Assembly: GCA_963803155.1 (NCBI GenBank)
Contig: CAWDMN010000023.1
Span: forward strand, 1 to 42,850
Origin: CAWDMN01 sp963803155
GTDB lineage: Bacteria > Acidobacteriota > Terriglobia > Versatilivoradales > Versatilivoraceae
Direction of reading: 5' to 3'
DNA: 42,850 nucleotides
Position 1 is the first letter of the stretch, and each line of letters opens with the position of its first letter. The position numbers and the translations under genes were made by a program. Shown here one piece after another: positions 18,498 to 27,158 of the stretch. The notes beneath the pieces are model-generated. The model was not told where the DNA came from, did no database searches, and saw nothing but the letters and a program-made list of their open reading frames with translations.

Positions 18498-19222
18498 GCG
18501 ATTTGAGAAATCCGCAGAAGATAGAACCAGCCTTCGCTTGGATTCCCCAATAGAAAAATCCCACAAGGATGGATGAATTGCACAGTTGAGTGCTATCGTG
18601 GTTGGCGGCGCTCGCAGCTGATCGATTGGACAATCAAAACTTGGTCCTGTTCACCCTGGAATGTCAACATTCCGCGATCAATGGCAAAGTGAGACTGCAA
18701 TTGTGTGTACAGCGCGACCCCCGCCGGGCTGGTTGCCCGCTGGCGCGGCACTGGCTTGGCCGGTTTTGGATGCCCGGCTGTTGCCCGGCGACCCGAGGAT
18801 CTTGTGCGTGCTGCATCGCGGCGATTCGTTTGCCAACCTGAAACCGGACAGCGGACGCGTCCGCGTCGCGGCCTACCGCTGGAACGGCTTTGGCTTTTCC
18901 GTCATCACCGATTCGGAAACCACCAGACAATGCGAACAATGCCTGGATGTGGATGGTTTGGGCCTGAGGAGAAAACTATTGCAGTAGCAAGATGATTCAC
19001 CGGATGCGAGGAGCGGCCTATCCAGAGGGTATTTTATGGGGCTTAAACAGCACTTCTAGGACAAAAACAGACCGTTGGCTTCAAAAATCGGAGATGTACT
19101 CTATAGCATGGTACTTCCGCTATGTGCCCAGCAAAAATAGCTTGTTTGCGAGTGATGCAAGAGTCTGGATCGAGAAAGTCTGCCTTCCAAAATTGAACGC
19201 CATGAAAAGGCGAGTCCAGTCC
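18498..19222. other. Gene-poor stretch, possible gene remnant at 18590-18990
   Basis: No intact gene is supported. Between about 18590 and 18990 all three + frames have short open stretches with moderately GC-rich composition, which could be a decayed coding region, but no family is recognised in any of them. Confidence 0.35.
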
Positions 19223-19599
19223 TGAATGGCGCTTACTTAAGGATTAAAAGTCCCGGAGGGACAACGGAGAATAGCCAGGGACAAGCGGGCCGATTGAGGT
19301 TCAATGCGGCCAAAACGGTGACATTGTGATCGGCCCGCGCCGTCCCTGGATTCCAGGGGGAAAAAAGGGGCGCCCCGGCAAGGGCGCGGGAGGCGACGGC
19401 GCCCTTGCCCAACAAACTGTGCCTCCAGCGTCCCTGCCGGGACGCGACAACCTGTGGCTCGATATTACCAGGGACGGCGCGCGACCGGCAGAGCAAGACC
19501 TGAGCAGATCGCGCTTGTCCCTGGCTATTCTCCAATGTCCCTCCGGGACAAAATTTGAACGGAATTATCGCCATGGGGTCCTTGAGTAAGCGCCATTCA
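19223..19599. mobile_element. MITE-like element, family R3, copy 1, with 9-bp target duplication
   Basis: Ends TGAATGGCGCTTACTTAAGG (19223-19242) and CCTTGAGTAAGCGCCATTCA (19580-19599) are inverted repeats differing at one position. The 9-bp direct repeat GTCCAGTCC flanks the element exactly (19214-19222 and 19600-19608), as expected of a target-site duplication. Inside, GAATAGCCAGGGACAAGCG near the left and CGCTTGTCCCTGGCTATTC near the right form a second long inverted repeat; the middle is a series of GC-rich hairpins. No transposase is encoded, so it would need one in trans. A second copy is at 41282-41582. Confidence 0.82.
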
Positions 19600-19608
19600 G
19601 TCCAGTCC

Positions 19609-20039
19609 TTCACTCGTCCAGCGAGCCCTGGCGAATGTGATCGACGTGCGGAGAATGCCTCCCACCTTCCTCTCCGCGCCGTTATATCAAATTGATTCTT
19701 TAAATTTTCTTCCGCCATGAAAAAGGGAGACGGCTGCCACGAAACTCGTCACTATCAAATCGATCATTCCTGCCCGGCTATTCCTGCCAAGCCATTGTGC
19801 CGGGCCATCATAATGGGTTTGAATCAATCCTTGCCTGAATTAAATGCTTCCCTCGCCGAGCAACCATACCCAAAAATTCTTCGCAGCATGCCAGGGGGTC
19901 GGGATTCTTAGAGTGTTGATGGACAATGAGGTCGCCGCAAAGCCAACACCATCCAAAAAACAAACACCAAGAGACGTCCAATTAGATGAATCCCCCACGC
20001 GATTCGTGTTGCCGGCAGGAAACAATCCAACCCGAGAAA
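19609..20039. other. Gene-free stretch
   Basis: Short open frames here do not resemble known proteins. Nothing else was recognised before the palindrome at 20040. Confidence 0.4.
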
Positions 20040-20094
20040 ACGTTTTACTGGAATCCGCCATCCGTCAGCTGACGGACGGATTCCAGTAAAACGT
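20040..20094. repeat. Near-perfect 55-base palindrome
   Basis: ACGTTTTACTGGAATCCG pairs perfectly with the other end (20077-20094), and the centre TCCGTCAG/CTGACGGA is itself a perfect palindrome; only a 3-base CCA bulge breaks a 26-bp stem. Weaker pairing appears to continue outward (GATTCGTGTTGCCGGCAGG near 20000 with CCTGCCAAGACGCATC near 20130). It lies downstream of the - strand gene ending at 20193 and could stop or protect its mRNA. Confidence 0.8.
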
Positions 20095-20192
20095 CAAATC
20101 TTCAGGCAGTCCGACACACGGCGGGACGCCTGCCAAGACGCATCGCGAATGGTGTCAAAATTGTGGGCAAAACTCAGCTTCGCGGAGGGGCG

Positions 20193-20594
20193 CTATTTTT
20201 TGCCGGCTTCTTTCTTGAAGAGCAGGTCCATGCTTTGGCCGTTCTGTTGCCACTTGCCGCTGATTTCACTCTTTGCGGAATTCAGGGTACCTTCGTAAGA
20301 TCCGCCGACAGCGCTGACTTCCAGTTGAACTTTGTCCTGCTCAGCCGATATTTTGCTGACGGGAATGTCGGAGGCATTCTGGTCGGGGCTATCCAGGGTG
20401 GCCGATAATGCTCCTTCCTTTTCCACTACTTTTAGCACGACACGAATTTGTCCGCCCATGCCATTGGGAAGAGTGCCCTGCCAGATCCCTACTATTGCCG
20501 ATGGTCCTGTCTCCTTCTCTGCTGCTGCCCAGCTTGGGATGGATACCGCCAATGCCAGGATTAAAATTAAATTCCAAACCACTGCTTTCTTCAT
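20193..20594 (-). CDS. Small secreted beta-sandwich protein of acidobacterial type
   Basis: 133 residues with an AAAGGA ribosome binding site. Residues 1-25 are a Sec signal peptide (ending SWAAA). The mature part has the pattern GIWQGTLPNG..IRVVLKV, ATLDSPDQNASDIPVSKI, GSYEGTLNS, ISGKWQQNGQSMDLLF, a repeating beta unit that, from memory, is often found at the N-terminus of secreted alpha/beta hydrolases in Acidobacteria; here it stands alone. Function unknown. It is the last gene of the co-directional - strand carbohydrate locus, 290 bases from the cysteine-rich gene. Confidence 0.8.
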   Translation of the reverse strand: MKKAVVWNLILILALAVSIPSWAAAEKETGPSAIVGIWQGTLPNGMGGQIRVVLKVVEKEGALSATLDSPDQNASDIPVSKISAEQDKVQLEVSAVGGSYEGTLNSAKSEISGKWQQNGQSMDLLFKKEAGKK

Positions 20595-20689
20595 GTTTTA
20601 TCCTTTTAAAAAAATGAGCTGCCTGCATCCTATTCAATAAAACCGCACAGCTGATTCAAATAAAGATCGTAACTACAGCATTCCCCTGT

Positions 20690-20783
20690 GAGGTCGCCAC
20701 GCTGAGCGCATTTGCGAGGCGTGGCGATTGGCATCATAGCTTAAAGCCCACGGCTCGCTAGAAAACGCTCACCGTGGCTACCA
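20690..20783. repeat. Palindromic dispersed repeat, family R4, copy 2
   Basis: GGTCGCCACGCTGAGCGC on the left is an imperfect inverted copy of GCTCACCGTGGCTACC on the right; the right arm matches 12706-12756. It sits between two - strand genes. Confidence 0.5.
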
Positions 20784-20884
20784 GTCACCCTGGGGGCTGA
20801 GTAGTTACTAAAGACCAACCATACTCTTTGGACCACTTCCGGTCAGATTTAGGGGAGAACATAAAAATTAGTCAGCTCCATTCA

Positions 20885-21499
20885 TCAAACGAGCGTGATT
20901 TTAAACTTGCATCCCTTGCCGCCCCGTTTCAACGATTCGAGCAGTTCCACCTTGACGGGCCGGCCCAACTGGGTTTCGAACATGTCATTCACATAGCCAA
21001 CCGAGCACTGACAATATGTGCCGGATAATCCCGCCGGACCTTTCTCCACTAAGGGGCAAAGGCAGTATCCATCGGCTACACGAAGTCCCGCCGGGTTTTT
21101 CACGTAATTGAAATAAATGACATCGCCTTCCCGGCGGGCATTTTCCGCGCCTACGTAATTGCGCAGGCCTTCCACAAACGTGTCGACCGGGATGGGTGTG
21201 ACTTTTTTGCCGTGAAGCGATCCTTGGTGGCACATCTTGCCATTGGTCTCCATCAGGCGGTTGCGAGTGGCTTCGTCAAGATTGGCGTCCAGCAGGTCCA
21301 TAAATCGCTTCACCCAGGATTGCGCAAATTCCATTTTTTGGTCGCAAGGTGTCTCGGGTGGCGCGGCCATTGGCGGAGAGACCTTTTCGCCACTCAAGTT
21401 CTTGGCCGAATCGGCCAGAGCAATCCCCGTGCAAGCACAAACAGAGGCGCACCCAAACATCTTCAAAAATGATTTCCGGTCCAGATTCGTATTTTCCAC
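20885..21499 (-). CDS. Cysteine-rich secreted protein (Tat-like signal), paralogue A
   Basis: 204 residues from a GTG start with GGAGG upstream. The N-terminus has NLDRKSFLKMFG followed by a Cys/Ala-rich hydrophobic stretch (CASVCACTGIALA), resembling a Tat signal with RK in place of RR and possibly a lipid-anchored Cys. The mature domain has six cysteines: C90, C146-x-C148, C163-x-C165 and C197, and ends with a GRPVKVELLES..RGGKGCKFKI motif. This pattern resembles DUF6144/ATC-hydrolase-like or V4R-like small-molecule or metal-binding domains; no function is assigned. A divergent paralogue with identical cysteine spacing is at 32494-33060. It follows the GH30 gene on the same strand after a repeat-filled gap. 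Confidence 0.78.
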   Translation of the reverse strand: MENTNLDRKSFLKMFGCASVCACTGIALADSAKNLSGEKVSPPMAAPPETPCDQKMEFAQSWVKRFMDLLDANLDEATRNRLMETNGKMCHQGSLHGKKVTPIPVDTFVEGLRNYVGAENARREGDVIYFNYVKNPAGLRVADGYCLCPLVEKGPAGLSGTYCQCSVGYVNDMFETQLGRPVKVELLESLKRGGKGCKFKITLV

Positions 21500-21738
21500 C
21501 TATTTACCTCCCTCTATAAATCTCTCTTTGATTTATTGCCGCACCTGCTAATGATGAACAGCCACTCAAAATGGTTTCGACTCAGTCGACTTGAATTTTG
21601 GAATTTGATCTGACCTGTGGCAGGATGTCGCGCCAAAAAGGAAAATTGCTGTTGATCGCCACCCGTGTTTTGGCCATTCAATATGCAAAATTATGGAAGT
21701 AAGATGCGGGAGAGAGAGCACAAGTTGCTCACCAAAAC

Positions 21739-21903
21739 GGCAGGCACAACAAGAAGATGAAAACAAGGTGGGACGCGCGAGTGTGACGAAGTCACCCGTC
21801 GCTCGTCGCTTGGCTAGCCTCGCCTGCCGAGCCAGCATGCACTGGTGACGGAGGTCACTCGTGCCCGCTCCACCTTTGCCTAGTTGGGATTTTCTTAGGA
21901 GGA
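21739..21903. repeat. Structured dispersed repeat, family R2, copy 2
   Basis: Same conserved blocks and order as 9191-9322. The variable positions hold longer hairpins, GTGACGAAGTCAC near 21783 and GCACTGGTGACGGAGGTCAC continuing to GTGC at 21839-21864. It fills most of the 432-base gap between the cysteine-rich gene and the GH30 gene, where no gene is supported. Confidence 0.75.
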
Positions 21904-21931
21904 TTCCAATCGTTCATCTGGTTGCGTCTCC

Positions 21932-23410
21932 TTAGGGCTTCAGCACCATCGTGAGGATCGATCTTGCGGGAGTCTTGGACACCGCGGTTTTTCCATCGAT
22001 CCAAATCTGGAAGTCTCTTGCTTGATTGAGCGGATTCATCGCTACGACAACGATATTACTGTCGGGATTTAAAAAAGCGGTGGCGAGCAGATCATCCTGG
22101 TTGGACGAACAGAGGATGCGCCGGGCGCCAGGCCGGATGAACTTGGAAAAATGGCCGATATAGTAATAAGAATTCAGATAGATGACTTCACCGGTCTTCG
22201 TGTCTCCGATGATGGGGGCGATGCAGAAATTTCCGACGTGGTTGGGCCCGCCCTGTTCATCCAGCAGAATATTCCAGTCCACCCACCCATTCGCCCAATT
22301 GTTCAGGTCATTGATCATGGACTTGGCATAAATTTCGCCCCATTGCCAATCGCTTAGCCGGCTGCGCTCAAAGCCTTCCGGGGTGCCTTCGGTGAAGAGC
22401 AATTTCTTGGTGGGATAGGCGTCATGAACCAGGCGCACGTTTTCAAAATGATCCCCCACGTACCAATGAAATCCTGTCCCCCAGACGTATTTGGCTGCTT
22501 CTGGATCGTCGTAAACCATTTTGGCGCGCTGGACCATGATCCCGCGGTTGTGATCCCAGATGATGATGTTCACCTTGGAGAGTCCCGCGCGTTTAAGAGT
22601 GGGTCCCAGGTAATCGCGGACGAAATCCCGCTCCTCCTCACCCGTGTAGATACAGGATTCCCAGCTCTGCACCGCCATCGGCTCGTTCTGGACGGTCACT
22701 CCCCAAATGTTCATACCCTCTTTCTCGTAGGTTTGAATGAAGCGGACGAAATAGTCCGCCCAGCTCTGCCGGTATTCCGGTTTGAGTTGTCCGCCGTGAA
22801 GCATGTCATTGTTGGTTTTCATCCAGGCCGGTGGGCTCCAGGGAGAAACAAACAATTTGAATCCATTCCTAGAGGCGGCCAGGGCCTCTTTGATGAGCGG
22901 GATTCTGAATTTTCGGTCGTGGGCGATGGAAAAGTGCTCCAGCTTTGTGTCTCCAGGCTGATCGTCATAGGCGTAACTGTCGCTCGAGAAATCGCAGCTG
23001 TTGATGTGGGTCCGGCAAAGCGAGTATCCAATGCCAGTTTCCGGATTGAAATAGGCATTGATGATTTCCCGGCGGGCTTTTTCCGGCAGCTTGTTGTAGG
23101 TTTCAGCCGCCGCATCAGTCAAGGCCCCGCCAAATCCTTCGATAGTCTGAAAAGTCTTCGTGCCATCCAATATGAGGGTGGGGAATGCCTCATCCGGTTG
23201 AGGCATGGCCTTAAAGCTCAGCGGAGTCTGCGCGGTAAGCCGGTCCTTGCCGTCTTTTGCCGTCAGAAAAACCTCAACCTGACGATAAAGACTTTTAGCC
23301 GGAGGTTTGGAACCCTGGGCGAACTCCCTGCGGGGGATGGCCCATCCCACAATAAGAAATGCCAAGAGAATTGCCAGCCAATATCCGGAGCTAGAGACTC
23401 TTAAACGCAT
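21932..23410 (-). CDS. Glycoside hydrolase family 30 (glucosylceramidase/beta-glucanase-like)
   Basis: 492 residues from the ATG at 23410, chosen for its AAGGAG ribosome binding site; the frame is open 28 codons further upstream but a signal peptide (hydrophobic YWLAILLAFLIVGW) starts here. The GH30 barrel has IEGFGGALTDAAA near residue 90, the SPWSPPAWMKTN motif near residue 190, acid/base Glu243 in VTVQNEP and nucleophile Glu341 in LLFTEGTPEG. The C-terminal 90 residues are the family's side beta-domain. This fits subfamily 1-type exported beta-glucosidase or endo-beta-1,6-glucanase activity. It lies directly downstream of GH9 on the same strand. Confidence 0.94.
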   Translation of the reverse strand: MRLRVSSSGYWLAILLAFLIVGWAIPRREFAQGSKPPAKSLYRQVEVFLTAKDGKDRLTAQTPLSFKAMPQPDEAFPTLILDGTKTFQTIEGFGGALTDAAAETYNKLPEKARREIINAYFNPETGIGYSLCRTHINSCDFSSDSYAYDDQPGDTKLEHFSIAHDRKFRIPLIKEALAASRNGFKLFVSPWSPPAWMKTNNDMLHGGQLKPEYRQSWADYFVRFIQTYEKEGMNIWGVTVQNEPMAVQSWESCIYTGEEERDFVRDYLGPTLKRAGLSKVNIIIWDHNRGIMVQRAKMVYDDPEAAKYVWGTGFHWYVGDHFENVRLVHDAYPTKKLLFTEGTPEGFERSRLSDWQWGEIYAKSMINDLNNWANGWVDWNILLDEQGGPNHVGNFCIAPIIGDTKTGEVIYLNSYYYIGHFSKFIRPGARRILCSSNQDDLLATAFLNPDSNIVVVAMNPLNQARDFQIWIDGKTAVSKTPARSILTMVLKP

Positions 23411-23447
23411 AGCGATTATCTCCTTAGAAAAATAATGGAAAACAGAA

Positions 23448-23559
23448 GTAGGATGGGTTAGCCCGCCGTTCTCCAGGCGGGCGTAACCCATCAATCTTGA
23501 CTTTGAACACTGCTGATGCGTTACGGCCGCCTGAGAAACGGCGTCCTAACGCATCCTAC
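23448..23559. repeat. REPIN-like doublet of two hairpins
   Basis: Hairpin 1 (23452-23492: GATGGGTTAGCCCGCC / GGCGGGCGTAACCCATC) and hairpin 2 (23515-23555: GATGCGTTACGGCCGCC / GGCGTCCTAACGCATC) are related to each other, and outer words GTAGGATG and CATCCTAC also pair, so the whole unit folds on itself. It fills the gap between the GH9 stop and the GH30 start. No RAYT-type transposase gene is in the window. Confidence 0.75.
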
Positions 23560-23572
23560 AGTAATAGCTCAT

Positions 23573-25336
23573 CTAAGAATTCAATTTTTCCAATTCTGAG
23601 ACGGCCCATAAATACCAGGCATTGTGAGGCGCCCAATATTCCGCGGTCCTCCAATCCAGGCCATACGCCAGGTCAAGCACCGGTTCATCCTCGACATTGC
23701 CCCCAATCCCATTCATGATTCCGCCGGGAATGAGGCCGACGAAGCGGGAATGGGGATAGGGATTGTTCATCCCTTCTCCCGTCATCAGGCAGGCGCTGAA
23801 AGGATTTGCGCCCATGATCCATTCCAGTTGGCGCAGGGCCAGAGAGAAATACTCCTGCCGACCCAGGAGTGCAGCGGCTTTGGCAAGAAGACAGGCATGG
23901 CCCTCGAGATGCGAACTGTTTCCCAGCCACCAGAATTGTTTTCGCACGGGCATGAAATAGCGATAGGTGATCTCTCCCTCCAGCCCCCGGTATTTCTCCT
24001 TGGTGGGGGAGCCTTTAAACAAACCGAAAGGGACAATACGAAATGCATTTCTTCTGGTGGAGGGCAACACAAAATCATCCAAGTACATTTGAACGGCCTC
24101 CAGCCATTGGTTCGTTCTGTTTCGAGCGGAGGCAGTGGCGTAAAGCTCCAGTAGCGCCAAAGGCGGGAGGGTTGGGAAGATAGCTTCGACATAAGGAGTA
24201 GCATCCGTGGTTGAGGTATGCCAGAATCCGCGAATCTTCTTTTGCCCTCCAATATACTGTTTTTCCTGCAGAGCCAAAAGGCGGGTTCCCAACGCTGTAG
24301 CCTCTGTCAACCAGGAATTTTCTCCCGTGGCCTTGTAAAGCTCCAAGGCGGCCATTAGCCACCAGGACAATTCATCCGCTGATCCGCCGGGAGAAGCCGC
24401 TTTTCGGCATCGCAGTCCCGCGGCTAGACAACTCTGGGAATAACCGGGATCAGTGTCCCGAAACAATTGCGACAGCATGGCTTGAACTGTCACAAATTCG
24501 GCCTGAATGATGCCAGATTTAGAGGGATTGATGTAGCGGTCGTCCCCGTTTCCTGCTTGGTTGTCGGTCCAATGATTGTCGCTGTTGTCGCCGTTGACTC
24601 CACCCGCGGCGTCATCCCAGATGAGGCCGTCGCTGTCCTGCATCTTAAGCCAGTAGCGATTTCCCCAACGGAGTTCGTCCAAAATGGGATTGAGCCCAGA
24701 CCCATCTAGATTCCATTCTTTTCCGAGGTTTCTGGCCAGATAGGCCAGGCCGATGCCGCTGTGCAGGGCCGTCAGCATCCACTTTCGCAAATCCCCCGCA
24801 TCATGCCATCCACCCGTCACATCTATCCATTGGCCTGAGTCCCTTTTTTTTGCGTCGTCCAAATGGCAGGCGGGATGGACATTGGGGACGGCTACGCCAC
24901 AGCGCTGTTGGTAGTAAAAGCTGAAAGCCTTGGGCAATGTCCGTCTCCAGAGATCCGGGCGAATGAAAAAAGGGACCGAACGGTGCTTCCCGATGGTTAC
25001 CTGGTACATCCCCGGCCGCTCCAAATCGGTGAAATCTCCGGCCAGACAGGGGCCAAAATCACAAGACACAGCCCGGAGCGGTCGTTTCAGACTGAACGGC
25101 TTGGGGTATTCTCCCACGTCAGAGAGTTGGAATTCTCCGGGAGGAGGCGTCTCCGCGTAACGGTAGAGCACCATTTTGGGGCTCCCCGGCAAAAAACCGA
25201 GATGATTCAATATGAGCGCGGGCCGGTTTGGCGCAATCATCGTTTCCACTTCGTCCGCCACGGGGGGACCCTCCTGCCCGAAAACCGGCATGGCAATTGA
25301 GATTCCAAGCCCTTTTAAAAAATTCCGTCTTTTCAT
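23573..25336 (-). CDS. Glycoside hydrolase family 9 with N-terminal Ig-like domain, Tat-exported
   Basis: 587 residues from the ATG at 25336 with GGAGGA upstream. The start MKRRNFLKGLGIS is a good twin-arginine signal (RRNFLK). Residues about 35-130 form the CelD-type Ig-like N-terminal domain (ALILNHLGFLPGSPKMVLYR). The (alpha/alpha)6 catalytic domain begins near residue 135, with the family signature DVTGGWHDAGDLRKW carrying Asp179 and Asp182. NSSHLEGHACLLAKAA and WIMGANPFSACLMTGEG match the later active-site helices, and EDEP near the C-terminus may hold the proton donor. Such enzymes cut beta-1,4-glucan or related chains, here probably outside the inner membrane. It is paired with GH30 downstream. 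Confidence 0.92.
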   Translation of the reverse strand: MKRRNFLKGLGISIAMPVFGQEGPPVADEVETMIAPNRPALILNHLGFLPGSPKMVLYRYAETPPPGEFQLSDVGEYPKPFSLKRPLRAVSCDFGPCLAGDFTDLERPGMYQVTIGKHRSVPFFIRPDLWRRTLPKAFSFYYQQRCGVAVPNVHPACHLDDAKKRDSGQWIDVTGGWHDAGDLRKWMLTALHSGIGLAYLARNLGKEWNLDGSGLNPILDELRWGNRYWLKMQDSDGLIWDDAAGGVNGDNSDNHWTDNQAGNGDDRYINPSKSGIIQAEFVTVQAMLSQLFRDTDPGYSQSCLAAGLRCRKAASPGGSADELSWWLMAALELYKATGENSWLTEATALGTRLLALQEKQYIGGQKKIRGFWHTSTTDATPYVEAIFPTLPPLALLELYATASARNRTNQWLEAVQMYLDDFVLPSTRRNAFRIVPFGLFKGSPTKEKYRGLEGEITYRYFMPVRKQFWWLGNSSHLEGHACLLAKAAALLGRQEYFSLALRQLEWIMGANPFSACLMTGEGMNNPYPHSRFVGLIPGGIMNGIGGNVEDEPVLDLAYGLDWRTAEYWAPHNAWYLWAVSELEKLNS

Positions 25337-25538
25337 CCGCTCCTCCAGATCAAACAGAATGAATTTCAAGGTGACCGGTGAAATTGAAGTTCAAGTGAAT
25401 GTTTCAGAAAACCGAAATGAAGTGAAACAAAATTAAAAATAAAAACGAGAATATTATAAAAATACCATGGCGGGGACAGAGAATAAAGTTGAAAGGTCGG
25501 AATCACGGGGAATGGCGGCGGACCATAAAAAGAACTGC

Positions 25539-27158
25539 CTATATTGCCGTTTCACTTTTGACTTCAATGGCGCAAATGTTGGCGAAGTTCAAGACTGAGA
25601 CAAAGCCCAGGATGATCTTGCCTTGCGGGTTGGAGGAGATATGGTGGAAGGTTTTCACCAGGGCGCGGTTTTCGCCTCCGGCTTCCCGGTAAATATCGAA
25701 ATTGTGGAGCAGTTCTTTCCCATTGCAGAAAACATTGAACTGGCGGCTTCCAGCTCCGCCTTTTCCAAGATTGGAAGGACCAAAATAGGTTTCCGCAAAC
25801 TTCAGAGTTACCGCATAAAAGCCTGGGGCCACCGGAATGTGATAGCTGAAATTGCCATAACGTTCAGACTGATATTGCGCGGGATCCTTGGTGTTGGCAA
25901 CCTGGCCTGAAGTCTGACTCAAACGGCCGCCCCGAAAAAAATGGTCCGGAAGCCAGGCTTCTCCTTCTGGAGATGTATAGGACGAGCTGCTGCCCAATAT
26001 TCTGATCGGCCGCATTTGACCGGGCAGACCGGGGATCACCTCAATGGCGTTTAGCAGTGCTTTGGATTTTTGGGAGACAAAATTCAGCCGGAGCTTGCCG
26101 TCCACGGGGTGGACGTCCTGAAATACCCTGATATCCGCGGTTCGTGGGCTGGAGGCATCGGCCGCGATGTCGAAATGCTTGAGAATATGAATGCCGTTCA
26201 GATAAACGCAGAATGACCTTTCCTCTTTGTCTTTTTTTTGGCTAGCCGCATCTTTTATAAACTCGAAAAAATGAAGGCGCAATTCGTAGGCTCCCGGCTT
26301 GAGAGGAATCTCGTAAGAGAAATCCCCTTCTCGCGCCGTCCGATACAAACCGCTCTCGCTGGTTGATGCCGCCTTTTCCGATTTGTCTTCGATGGCTAAT
26401 CCGCCGCTAAAATAACGATCGCCAGTCCAAACTCTTCCGAGGGGATCAAGATACCTCTCATGATGCGACCCCGCCTGGATATGCACTTCCTCCAGCAACG
26501 AGTTCCCCGAAACATAATTCCTCGAATTGGCTGGATCGGCGGTCTCGGGCGCGGAATCCTTCATTGGAGGCGGTTCATTAAGGTAGGGCTTGGAAATGGG
26601 GTGAAGGGAAATTATGAGAGTCGAAATTAAAATTCCCGCGGCGATTAGACAACAAACCATCACCCAGCGCCGTCTATCAGACCGGGATGCCGGAACTAAA
26701 ATCTCATTTGGGATGTCCAGAAAATAATCATGTTCCTCCGCAAAATCGGTGGCTCCGCTTTGTTCGGAATTGTCTTTGTCAGTATCGAACAGAATCGCCG
26801 GCGGATTTTCATTTTGGCGATGAAAAACCGGGACATATTGGCAGGCTGGGATCGTCAGCTGTATTTCGGAGGTTTTCCCTTCCGTTTCATAAAACTTTTT
26901 TAGCCGCTTCCGCAGGCGGCATCCCTCGACTCGGACAATCGGGTCCAACTTGGGATGAAAATTGGATGTGCGTCCCAACGCTTCCACGGCAACGTTATAT
27001 TCTTTTATTTGAGAGGCCGCGCCGGCAAAGTATTTTTGGCAAATATAGGCGAGAAACTGAGATTGGGAAGAAGATTTCTTGAAAAGATGGGATTGCAGAA
27101 CGGCCTGCAAGGCCGCTTCTTCCTGCTCGCGGGAAATGTTCGTGACGATCGATCCCAT
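25539..27158 (-). CDS. Membrane-anchored protein: acidobacterial N-terminal domain, TM, two malectin domains
   Basis: 539 residues. Residues about 8-112 are a domain common at the N-terminus of acidobacterial membrane proteins (IKEYNVAVEALGR, FHPKLDPIVRVEGCRLRKRLKKFYE), thought to be a regulatory and possibly DNA-binding-like domain; no experiment is known to me. A basic stretch RSDRRR precedes one membrane helix at about 165-185, which puts the N-terminal part in the cytoplasm and the rest in the periplasm. Two tandem malectin-type carbohydrate-binding domains follow (about 225-375 and 388-535), each with the GDRYFSGG / DHFFRGG turn, the L-F-E/L-K-FAE-Y strand and the F-x-V-x-NG...FDI strand. 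The layout resembles a ToxR-like one-component sensor for sugars. It lies between the TonB receptor and GH9 on the same strand. The start codon has a weak ribosome binding site. Confidence 0.8.
   Translation of the reverse strand: MGSIVTNISREQEEAALQAVLQSHLFKKSSSQSQFLAYICQKYFAGAASQIKEYNVAVEALGRTSNFHPKLDPIVRVEGCRLRKRLKKFYETEGKTSEIQLTIPACQYVPVFHRQNENPPAILFDTDKDNSEQSGATDFAEEHDYFLDIPNEILVPASRSDRRRWVMVCCLIAAGILISTLIISLHPISKPYLNEPPPMKDSAPETADPANSRNYVSGNSLLEEVHIQAGSHHERYLDPLGRVWTGDRYFSGGLAIEDKSEKAASTSESGLYRTAREGDFSYEIPLKPGAYELRLHFFEFIKDAASQKKDKEERSFCVYLNGIHILKHFDIAADASSPRTADIRVFQDVHPVDGKLRLNFVSQKSKALLNAIEVIPGLPGQMRPIRILGSSSSYTSPEGEAWLPDHFFRGGRLSQTSGQVANTKDPAQYQSERYGNFSYHIPVAPGFYAVTLKFAETYFGPSNLGKGGAGSRQFNVFCNGKELLHNFDIYREAGGENRALVKTFHHISSNPQGKIILGFVSVLNFANICAIEVKSETAI

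Noticed and set aside
18590..18990. Overlapping short frames that might be a gene remnant
   Set aside because: No frame matches a family I recognise; kept only as a low-confidence note.
19326..19589. Open frame inside the R3 element, possible transposase
   Set aside because: 87 codons made of hairpin sequence (proline/arginine/glycine-rich), no transposase motif; it is a product of the inverted repeats.
19844..20089. 81-codon open frame ending in the palindrome
   Set aside because: No recognisable start signal or homology pattern; the 3' end is one arm of the hairpin.
22424..23404. 326-codon + strand open frame opposite GH30
   Set aside because: Antisense shadow of a well-supported GH30 gene whose active-site motifs are intact.
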